From contig CAZLDQ010000184.1 in the NCBI GenBank assembly GCA_964558295.1, positions 1-11,585 of the forward strand: 11,585 bases of DNA. Reading direction: 5' to 3'. The notes under the pieces were generated by a model. That model was not told where the DNA came from. It worked only from the letters and a program-made list of their open reading frames with translations, and made no database searches. Below, piece by piece: positions 6,211 through 11,585 of the stretch; position 1 is the stretch's first letter; every line of letters begins with the position of its first letter. The position numbers and the translations under genes are program-made. This DNA comes from JBDKTH01 sp964558295 (GTDB lineage Bacteria; Planctomycetota; Planctomycetia; Pirellulales; Thermoguttaceae).

Positions 6211-7422
6211 TTATTTCTTGCCGGGCAAGAGTTGCAGCAGTTTGCTGATGCCGGAAGTCTTCTTGGCCAACGTCTCGGCGGCTGCCTTCGGATCGCCCGA
6301 CAGCGCGTCGGCCAGGGCCAAGATCGAGTGGGTCACCGAGGCCTTGGGGGCCTGTTCGATCAACGGCACGCCGTTGTTGCGTGCATCGACCATCGCCCGG
6401 TAGTCGTTGGGAACCTGCCAGAAGATCTCCCGACCGATCGTCTCTTGGGCCTTTTTCAGCGTGATGTGCCCGGCGTCCAGACCGACGCGGTTGACAACGA
6501 TCTTCACCTTCTGATCCAACCCGTTCAACTCGCTAAACGACATCATCAACCGGACCACATTGCGCAGGCAAGGGAGATCCAATTGCGTCACCATCAACAC
6601 ACTGTTGGCCATCTCCAGGGCGATCATGTCGATCGGACTGTAGCTCTTCGACAGATCGAGGACCAAGTGCGTGAACGTGGCCTTCAGCAAACCGATCACC
6701 CGTTGGAGATCCTCCGGCGTGATCAGGGAAATGTCGGCCAGTTGTACAGGCCGGGGGAGGAGGAAGAGGCCCGAGGAGTGCTTCGTCAGCGACCGCTTCA
6801 GCAACGTGAAATCGAGCCGGGTGACGTTCTGGGCGACGTCAACCAGCGTATAGTCGGGGATCGAGTCCAAAAAAACGTCGGCGTCGCCCAGGCAGAGGTC
6901 CAGATCGACCAGGGCCACGGAGTTCCGCGTATCCTTGGCCAACGCACAACCAAGGTTCACGGCCAGACTGGTCGTCCCCACGCCGCCGATCGCGCCGGCC
7001 ACAGCGATCACTTGACTGCCGCGCGGCTTGTTTTCTCCACGACCGAAACGCCGCTCGCTGATCCGGCCCAAAGCGGCCAGAAGGTCTTCGATCCGGACCG
7101 GCTGGGGGAGGAATTCTTTGGCCCCCGCACGCATCGCCCGCAGAATCAAATTCGAGTCGTGCGAGGAACTGAGGACCAGCACCGCACACTCGGGAGAACT
7201 TTCGCTGAGCCGGGCTACCAGTTCAAGCCCCTTTTCCGGGTCGCGGTCGATGGCAACCACGCCGATATCGGGGTGGGTCTGGGCCACCACGTCAGCAAAG
7301 AACTCGTAGCGCGAGCACTCGGCCTCCAGCCAGATCATCTCCATGCCCAACAACATTGCCTTCATCGCTTCGCGCGACGGGTCGTTGGGGTCGACGATCG
7401 CCAACCGGAGGACATTGCTCAT
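6211..7422 (-). CDS. cpaE: CpaE/TadZ-type ParA-like ATPase with degenerate receiver domain (Tad pilus localisation)
   Basis: The 403-residue protein has the two-part layout of CpaE/TadZ, the cytoplasmic factor that places the Tad/Flp pilus machine in the cell. Residues 5-122 are a receiver-like domain with D11 and a possible acceptor D59, but the conserved KP is QP (107-108) and the usual acidic pair is a single Asp, so phosphorylation is doubtful. Residues 135-375 are a ParA/MinD fold. The P-loop IGGVGTTS (145-152) has Ile and Thr where KGGxGK[T/S] has its two lysines. Switch-like LVDLDLCLGDADV lies at 171-183 and a Walker B-like HLVLDL at 252-257. The ATG at 7422 is needed to keep the first receiver strand, yet no clear Shine-Dalgarno precedes it. 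It is the last gene of the tad block but is separated from cpaC by 123 bases with its own promoter-like sequence. No cpaF follows. Confidence 0.9.
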   Translation of the reverse strand: MSNVLRLAIVDPNDPSREAMKAMLLGMEMIWLEAECSRYEFFADVVAQTHPDIGVVAIDRDPEKGLELVARLSESSPECAVLVLSSSHDSNLILRAMRAGAKEFLPQPVRIEDLLAALGRISERRFGRGENKPRGSQVIAVAGAIGGVGTTSLAVNLGCALAKDTRNSVALVDLDLCLGDADVFLDSIPDYTLVDVAQNVTRLDFTLLKRSLTKHSSGLFLLPRPVQLADISLITPEDLQRVIGLLKATFTHLVLDLSKSYSPIDMIALEMANSVLMVTQLDLPCLRNVVRLMMSFSELNGLDQKVKIVVNRVGLDAGHITLKKAQETIGREIFWQVPNDYRAMVDARNNGVPLIEQAPKASVTHSILALADALSGDPKAAAETLAKKTSGISKLLQLLPGKK

Positions 7423-7455
7423 GGTCGGTTCAACTCACAAGGCTGGGGGGCTACT

Positions 7456-7486
7456 ACTATAGGCTGGGGGCTCAGGATGGTGTCAA
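7456..7486 (-). promoter_or_regulatory. Candidate promoter for cpaE
   Basis: On the minus strand a perfect TTGACA (7481-7486) is followed after 19 bases by TATAGT (7456-7461, 5/6). The long spacer is a weakness, but the hexamers are the best pair in the window. A start near 7449 would leave a leader of about 27 bases before the cpaE ATG, one without an evident Shine-Dalgarno. Confidence 0.5.
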
Positions 7487-7492
7487 TACGAA

Positions 7493-7513
7493 GGGGACAC
7501 TACCCGTATCCCC
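7493..7513 (-). terminator. Hairpin after cpaC
   Basis: In minus-strand RNA, GGGGAUAC and GUGUCCCC pair over 8 bp (one G-U) around a 5-base loop. The G-U pair becomes an A-C mismatch in a plus-strand transcript, so the fold favours leftward RNA. It starts 32 bases past the cpaC stop and is followed by UUCGUAUUG, only a weak U-tract. It could terminate, attenuate or protect the cpaC message. Confidence 0.5.
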
Positions 7514-7545
7514 ACCTCGCATCTTGCTACGCTAGTATTGCTCAT

Positions 7546-9162
7546 TTAACGGACGACGTCATATCCAATCGGCCCTTTGAAGCTCGGAAGGGCTTGCTTC
7601 GAAGGGTGACTGGACGTGCTAGACCGATTTTGCCGGTGGAAGGAGTTTTGCACAGACGCCCGGGCGGCCGTTACAGGAACTGGACGCTGGGCCGCAGGGC
7701 CTGGTGCGGCGGTTGGCGGCAACGGCGCCGGCGAAGGGGACGCCCCACCCGGTGCTGGCCCTGGGGTTCCCGCTGTCGGACAGCAGTTGGGCACTTCAAT
7801 ATAGCCCCGCATGAACAGTTCCCAATCGTTGGGGCTGGTCGTCTCCATGCCCGGCCCGCACAGCGGCACTTCTTCCGGGTCCATTGGGTCCACCAGTTCC
7901 GGCGTGACGAGAATCAGCAATTCCACTTCATTCGTCTGCTCCTCGACCCGGCGGAACAGCGCGCCGATGTAGGGCAACTCGCCCACCCAGGGGAGCCCTT
8001 TGCGCTCGGCATCCGTTCGGTTCTGAATCAAGCCGGCAATTGCCAACGTCTGTCCGGCCGCCAACTCTACCCCCGTGTCAGCTCGCCGCAAGCGGAAGGC
8101 GGGAGCCGTGTCGGTGCTGCGGCTCTCGTCGACCTCGCTCACCTCCGGGCGAACCTCGAGTCGGATCTTACCATTGCCCAACACGATTGGCACAAAATCG
8201 ATTTGCGTGCCGTAGTCACGATATTCCGTATTGGCCGGAATGCCCAAACCGCCGCCGGTGACCACCGGGATCGAGCCGCCAGAGAGGAACTGCGCCGGCC
8301 GGCCGCTGACGGTAACCAACGTCGGTTCGGAGAGGATCTTCATCAGGTTGTCGCGGCGCATCATCTCCATCACCGCGAAGAACGTGCTGCTCCCGTCAAC
8401 CACACCGAACTGGAGATTCGACTTGGTGTTGATGGGAAGTTCTCCTTCGTCGGGCACCCCGATCAGGCTGCTGACTCCCGAACGGACCAGCGAGTTCATG
8501 TTGCCGTTGGAGATTTGGGCAAAATCAATCCCCATTGCCCGCAACTTGGTCCGCGAGACTTCCATCACCTTCAAGTGCAAGAGGACCTGCTGCACACCGC
8601 CGACTTTCATGTGGGGGATCACTTTCGGATAGTATTCCTCGGCGATCTTCACGATGCTGCTGACCTGGTCAGCCTCGGGCACATAGCCCGAAATCAGCAC
8701 GCCGTTGGCCACCGGCCGGATGCGCAGGGCTGCATCGGGAAACTCCGACTGGAGAACCATCGACAGTTCCTGGGCATCGCCGAATACGATCACGTCAATC
8801 GTGTAGATCCGCTGATTCTCATCCCACAGATTGACCTGGGTCACGCCCGCCTTCTTGGCAAACATCTGGATCTGGTTGGGCGCCAACGGCGTCAACTCCA
8901 CGACCTCTGGATTATTGACCTGGGCCTGAGGGATCTTCAGATCCAAAGTGAGGATGCGGCTCGTGTTGACGGTCATCTCCTGCCGCTCATTGGCCTCCGT
9001 TACCTTATGAAGCAAGGCCGGCTGCGGAGATGCCCCCTCGGCTCCCCTCGATGCGGTGACCGACGGCGTTCCGGGCGGAGCCGCCCAGACCGGACTCAAG
9101 GTCATCGCCACGATCAGAGAATACGACAGGGGAAGAATCCCCCGGAACGTTTGCCTCATCAT
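7546..9162 (-). CDS. cpaC: Tad/Flp pilus secretin (outer-membrane channel)
   Basis: The 538-residue product is the CpaC/RcpA secretin, the outer-membrane pore for Flp pili. Residues 1-27 are a signal peptide (MMRQ, hydrophobic core, likely cut after VWA). Residues 63-129 form the N-terminal pilus-secretin domain (TSRILTLDLKIPQAQV, VNLWDENQRIYTIDV), about 130-186 a BON-like domain, and 193-424 the secretin core ending with LPWVGELPYIGALFR (390-404) and LLILVTPELVDP. A tail from 425 to 538 is rich in Pro, Ala and Ser and contains CGPG (435-438) and NCC (459-461); it is longer than in proteobacterial CpaC. An upstream ATG at 9204 is open, but the ATG at 9162 puts the signal peptide at the N-terminus and has AAGGAAG upstream. 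The ATG at 9159 is also possible. It follows cpaB by 93 bases. Confidence 0.93.
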   Translation of the reverse strand: MMRQTFRGILPLSYSLIVAMTLSPVWAAPPGTPSVTASRGAEGASPQPALLHKVTEANERQEMTVNTSRILTLDLKIPQAQVNNPEVVELTPLAPNQIQMFAKKAGVTQVNLWDENQRIYTIDVIVFGDAQELSMVLQSEFPDAALRIRPVANGVLISGYVPEADQVSSIVKIAEEYYPKVIPHMKVGGVQQVLLHLKVMEVSRTKLRAMGIDFAQISNGNMNSLVRSGVSSLIGVPDEGELPINTKSNLQFGVVDGSSTFFAVMEMMRRDNLMKILSEPTLVTVSGRPAQFLSGGSIPVVTGGGLGIPANTEYRDYGTQIDFVPIVLGNGKIRLEVRPEVSEVDESRSTDTAPAFRLRRADTGVELAAGQTLAIAGLIQNRTDAERKGLPWVGELPYIGALFRRVEEQTNEVELLILVTPELVDPMDPEEVPLCGPGMETTSPNDWELFMRGYIEVPNCCPTAGTPGPAPGGASPSPAPLPPTAAPGPAAQRPVPVTAARASVQNSFHRQNRSSTSSHPSKQALPSFKGPIGYDVVR

Positions 9163-9169
9163 CCTTGAA

Positions 9170-9176
9170 CTTCCTT
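9170..9176 (-). promoter_or_regulatory. Ribosome binding site deciding the cpaC start
   Basis: On the minus strand AAGGAAG, with its AAGGA core 9 bases before the ATG at 9162, supports that start over the upstream ATG at 9204. A second AAGG abuts the first ATG and is 3 bases from the one at 9159. Confidence 0.55.
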
Positions 9177-9183
9177 GCCTTGT

Positions 9184-9195
9184 GCAGAATTCTGC
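9184..9195. other. 12-bp perfect palindrome in the cpaB-cpaC gap
   Basis: GCAGAATTCTGC is a perfect palindrome 21 bases upstream of the chosen cpaC start. Nearby CGACCT/AGGTCG (9229-9249) can form a 6-bp hairpin just after the cpaB stop. Either might mark a regulatory or processing site, but a 12-bp palindrome can arise by chance. Confidence 0.3.
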
Positions 9196-9255
9196 GACAT
9201 GCATCTCCGTGCACTCATCCGTCCGTGCCGACCTCGACCGACCAGGTCGACTAGA

Positions 9256-10368
9256 CTAGTAATCGTTGTCGTGTGCGGGCTGTTGTTCGTCCTGGGGGTG
9301 GGGCGTCGGTGCGGGCTGCGCTGCTTGCGAAGACTGGGCCGACGGCAATGCGTTCCCCGGCCGACTTTCTGGCACCGAGGAACTGGCCTTCCAATGTGGG
9401 GGCGTCGTGGCTGCACCACCTGCACCGGGCCGCTCACTGACCTGCAACACCACGTCGTTGACTTGACTGGCCGTGATGACCCGCATCGTCCAGTTGTTCG
9501 GTTCCCGTGGACCTTCCACGACGGTTGACAACTCGGTCTGCTTCGACTTGAGGAAGTTGACAAAGTCGTCAGCCTTGTCGGGTTTGGCGATTGGCTGCGA
9601 CGGCGTCACCGGATCATCCTTGCTGCGATCCGCGCCATCCGCACTGCCAAACAGATCCTCCGGCACGGCCCCATCCGAGTTGACCTGGGTATCGTCCTCA
9701 TAACTCCGCATGATCATCCGGATCTTGCCCATTTCCGCCGCCAAGGTGACTTTTTCCGCCTGGGGTGGGGTGACCAGCAGGGAAATCGTCTTGGCCGCGA
9801 TCTTCTTCTCAGCCCCTGTGCTATCCATGTCGTAGACGTCGTTAACGGCAAAGACCTTGATGTCCTCAAGAATCGTCTGCGTCTTCGTCGCGTCAATTCC
9901 CTTGCCCGGATTACGCTGCACGTGCACCAGCACATCGACCCGGTCGCCGGGCCGAATCATGCTGCTTGACGCACTCACGTCGTCGACCTTTACCGCCACC
10001 ACCCGATACCCCTTGGGAATCTGGGCGGTGGCCCCTTGGTTCACCCCCTTGGGTAGAAGTTGGTTCTCCAGGAGCGGGGCCCCTTTGTAGATCTTCGTCT
10101 TCGGTCGGCGATTCTCGACATCTTCCAGCTTGGTCAATGCCCCGGGCGGGACTTTGTCCTTGGGCCACTGTTCGAGCTTGATCAACTGGGGCGTAATCGG
10201 ATCGCCCGTCGGGATATCCTCGAGAGCTACGAAAATCGTAGTGGCATCGGCCGTTAGGGTCTGGGAAACAGGCTTACCCCGGTTGGCCATTACCTGGGTA
10301 ATGCCAATCGACGCTACCAGCCCGCATCCCAGGGCCAGCATAAGAAGCATAAGCGATTTCGCTCGCAT
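9256..10368 (-). CDS. cpaB: Flp pilus assembly protein CpaB (SAF domain)
   Basis: This 370-residue periplasmic assembly factor works with the secretin in the Tad system. Residues 5-27 are a single N-terminal membrane segment (LMLLMLALGCGLVASIGI). Residues 44-107 are a SAF domain (TIFVALEDIPTGDPI through GAPLLENQLLPKG). Residues 118-225 match the CpaB/RcpC domain (PKGYRVVAVKVDDVSA, MIRPGDRVDVLVHV, ISLLVTPPQAEKVTLA). A further region with NWTMRVITASQVNDVVLQV (291-310) precedes a Pro/Gln/Ser-rich tail. The open frame extends to 10437, but the ATG at 10368 is chosen because it puts the membrane segment at the N-terminus and has GGGGGA 5 bases upstream; the extension lies over a hairpin and is not signal-like. 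It follows tadE by 83 bases. Confidence 0.93.
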   Translation of the reverse strand: MRAKSLMLLMLALGCGLVASIGITQVMANRGKPVSQTLTADATTIFVALEDIPTGDPITPQLIKLEQWPKDKVPPGALTKLEDVENRRPKTKIYKGAPLLENQLLPKGVNQGATAQIPKGYRVVAVKVDDVSASSSMIRPGDRVDVLVHVQRNPGKGIDATKTQTILEDIKVFAVNDVYDMDSTGAEKKIAAKTISLLVTPPQAEKVTLAAEMGKIRMIMRSYEDDTQVNSDGAVPEDLFGSADGADRSKDDPVTPSQPIAKPDKADDFVNFLKSKQTELSTVVEGPREPNNWTMRVITASQVNDVVLQVSERPGAGGAATTPPHWKASSSVPESRPGNALPSAQSSQAAQPAPTPHPQDEQQPAHDNDY

Positions 10369-10373
10369 GAAAG

Positions 10374-10379
10374 TCCCCC
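10374..10379 (-). promoter_or_regulatory. Ribosome binding site deciding the cpaB start
   Basis: GGGGGA on the minus strand lies 5 bases before the ATG at 10368. The alternative upstream ATG at 10437 has no such site. Confidence 0.5.
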
Positions 10380-10424
10380 ACGCTCTCCCGGAGTCTGACG
10401 CCAGCCCGCCGATCCAAATCCGCG

Positions 10425-10448
10425 GACCTTCGCCCACGCCGGAAGGTC
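10425..10448 (-). other. Hairpin in the tadE-cpaB gap
   Basis: GACCTTC and GAAGGTC form a perfect 7-bp stem (plus one outer G-U) around a 10-base loop, beginning 3 bases after the tadE stop. No U-tract follows. It may be an RNA processing or attenuation element that sets different levels of tadE and cpaB; this is inferred from position only. Confidence 0.4.
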
Positions 10449-10451
10449 TCT

Positions 10452-10970
10452 CTAGTTGACCGTTTCCCGCCGCATCACGGTGGAAGCGACCAAGGTGTTT
10501 CCGCCTAAAAACATTGGCGACGGAAGCCAGCTAACTTGATTAAAAGCCACAGAGACGGTAACCGTGACAGGTTCGCCATAACCAGCAGAACTAGGCGGAT
10601 CCGGGGTGACCGTTACAGTCGCACCACTCACTGCCGAGTTCCGAAGGTACTCTTCCACGGCACTGGTGACCTCGCTGGTCGTGCTTCCGTCGAGGACCGC
10701 AATCCGCGCTCCTTCCCGCGAGCCGTTGGTGATTACCTGCTGAACCATGATCATGCGCCCGAATTCGATCATCCCCAATATGAGGAGGAAGAACAGGGGC
10801 GCCACCACGGCGAACTCTACCGCTGCTACGCCTCGCCGATTCTTTCGGCAAAACCGGCAAAGCTTCTCCAGTTTGAAATGTCGGGTTTGTGGCTGGGCTG
10901 AGGTGAGCAGCAACTCCGAGTGGGGGTATTGGGCTCCAGGATAGCAGAGATTCATGAATCGCAATCTCAT
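10452..10970 (-). CDS. tadE: TadE-type pseudopilin
   Basis: The 172-residue protein has the TadE signature: RRGVAAVEFA (45-54) followed by a hydrophobic helix VVAPLFFLLILGMIEFGRMI. The expected prepilin cut falls after G47, leaving E52 at position +5, so the peptidase encoded just upstream is the likely processing enzyme. The rest (about 78-172) is a periplasmic domain with TNGSREGARIAVL, common in this family. The ATG at 10970 overlaps the peptidase stop (ATGA), with GGGGA (10979-10983) 8 bases upstream, pointing to translational coupling. The frame is open to 11147, but that stretch lies inside the peptidase gene. The 46 residues before the cut are long and rich in Arg, Lys and Cys; TadE leaders are usually shorter. 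A start at the ATG at 10955 would shorten it a little. Confidence 0.9.
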   Translation of the reverse strand: MRLRFMNLCYPGAQYPHSELLLTSAQPQTRHFKLEKLCRFCRKNRRGVAAVEFAVVAPLFFLLILGMIEFGRMIMVQQVITNGSREGARIAVLDGSTTSEVTSAVEEYLRNSAVSGATVTVTPDPPSSAGYGEPVTVTVSVAFNQVSWLPSPMFLGGNTLVASTVMRRETVN

Positions 10971-11527
10971 ACAAGCATTCCCCACCAAGCAAAGTAGGCG
11001 ATAGTACCGATAGCGATCGGGATCCCGTAGGGGAGAAGCCGCATGGAGGGCTTTCGCTCCGCGGCGATGGCGGACAACTCGTTCGGATTCCGGATGACAA
11101 GGATCTCGGTCAAGATGACCTTGAACTGGTGGATGTGGTGTCTCCACTGACGGTGGTAGGCGACCATCAAGATGGCAATGACAGCACCAACGATCGTCGA
11201 GACGATGAAGGCCCAGAAGGTATCTGTGGCTCCCATCCAGGCCCCCACTCCCATCAACAATTTCACATCCCCGGCGCCCATCCCCCCGATAGCGTAGGCT
11301 GGCAGGAGCAGGGCGAGTCCCACGACCGTGCCGACCAGACTATGACCGAGCCCTTCCCACCCACCGACTGTCATACAGTAGATCCAGCCGCTGAGAACCA
11401 TGGGAAAGGTTAGCCAATTGGGGACTTTGAGCTTGTAGCCATCGATAATGGCTGCGACGACCAAGACGACGGTTACCAGCCAGACATGCCAGTTTTCCGC
11501 CAAAGCGTGTGCGAAATGACTCATCAT
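10967..11527 (-). CDS. cpaA: Type IV prepilin peptidase, CpaA/TadV type
   Basis: The 186-residue integral membrane aspartyl protease matures Flp pilins and TadE-type pseudopilins at the cytoplasmic face of the inner membrane. Both catalytic aspartates are visible: D29 in AAIIDGYKLKVPNWLTFP and D87 in the GxGD motif GGMGAGDVKLLMGVGAW. There are about five to six hydrophobic segments. It lacks the N-terminal methylase domain of PilD-type enzymes, as expected for CpaA/TadV. The frame opens at 11542, but the ATG at 11527 is chosen because GGAGAG (11535-11540) precedes it at good spacing, while nothing precedes the longer start; the ATG at 11524 is a close alternative. It is the first gene of the visible tad block. 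A Flp pilin gene would be expected upstream, beyond the right edge. Confidence 0.92.
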   Translation of the reverse strand: MMSHFAHALAENWHVWLVTVVLVVAAIIDGYKLKVPNWLTFPMVLSGWIYCMTVGGWEGLGHSLVGTVVGLALLLPAYAIGGMGAGDVKLLMGVGAWMGATDTFWAFIVSTIVGAVIAILMVAYHRQWRHHIHQFKVILTEILVIRNPNELSAIAAERKPSMRLLPYGIPIAIGTIAYFAWWGMLV

Positions 11528-11534
11528 GAAGACG

Positions 11535-11540
11535 CTCTCC
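11535..11540 (-). promoter_or_regulatory. Ribosome binding site deciding the prepilin peptidase start
   Basis: GGAGAG on the minus strand has its GGAG 9 bases before the ATG at 11527. It overlaps the alternative ATG at 11542, which itself has no Shine-Dalgarno, so the shorter product is preferred. Confidence 0.5.
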
Positions 11541-11585
11541 ATCGGTTGACATCGATTGGGGTTAGGGGCAGGTTGAGGGTTTGGG

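Noticed and set aside
5944..9168. A 1074-residue open frame on the plus strand
   Set aside because: It runs antisense across cpaE and most of cpaC, both of which have full-length recognisable domains. It starts at a GTG inside the heptamer repeat, has no ribosome binding site, and its product is His/Arg/Gln-rich text with no known domain. It is a shadow of GC-rich coding sequence.
10971..11147. N-terminal extension of tadE
   Set aside because: It lies inside the prepilin peptidase gene in another frame, and the ATGA-overlapping start at 10970 has a ribosome binding site at good spacing.

Overview
The window reads as GC-rich bacterial chromosome, most likely from a planctomycete of the Pirellulales type. 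This is inferred from three things: a surface protein that joins Ig-like repeats to a prenyltransferase-like toroid, a secreted stand-alone WbsX/GH99-like protein, and a Tad secretin with a long Pro/Ala tail carrying a CGPG motif. No rRNA, tRNA, insertion sequence or CRISPR array is visible.

Layout: (1) 2-2266 (+) is the 3' part of a large exported protein with three Ig-like repeats and a C-terminal toroid domain. (2) 2306-2719 (-) is a small tandem ACT-domain protein convergent with it. (3) After a 308-base divergent spacer, 3028-4239 (+) encodes a secreted WbsX/GH99-like protein. (4) 4442-5692 (-) is a complete beta-ketoacyl-ACP synthase II (fabF), convergent with the previous gene; a perfect 10-bp hairpin lies in the 202-base gap. 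(5) 5693-6210 is a gene-free 518-base spacer holding a decayed 7-bp tandem repeat array. (6) 6211-11527 (-) is a tad/cpa (Flp pilus) block, in order of transcription: prepilin peptidase, tadE, cpaB, cpaC, cpaE.

The Tad genes act together. The peptidase (an inner-membrane aspartyl protease) processes Flp pilins and TadE-type pseudopilins. CpaB and the secretin CpaC make the periplasmic and outer-membrane channel. CpaE is the localising ParA-like factor. Peptidase and tadE overlap by ATGA. cpaE is set apart: a hairpin follows cpaC, and a TTGACA...TATAGT promoter-like pair lies just upstream of cpaE. The motor ATPase (cpaF/tadA) and platform proteins (tadB/tadC) that often follow cpaE are not in the window, and neither is a Flp pilin gene.

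I see no clear evidence of a wholly new system. The most unusual items are the CpaE whose P-loop lacks both expected lysines and whose receiver domain is degenerate, the punctuation between cpaC and cpaE, the heptamer array, and the composite surface protein at the left edge.
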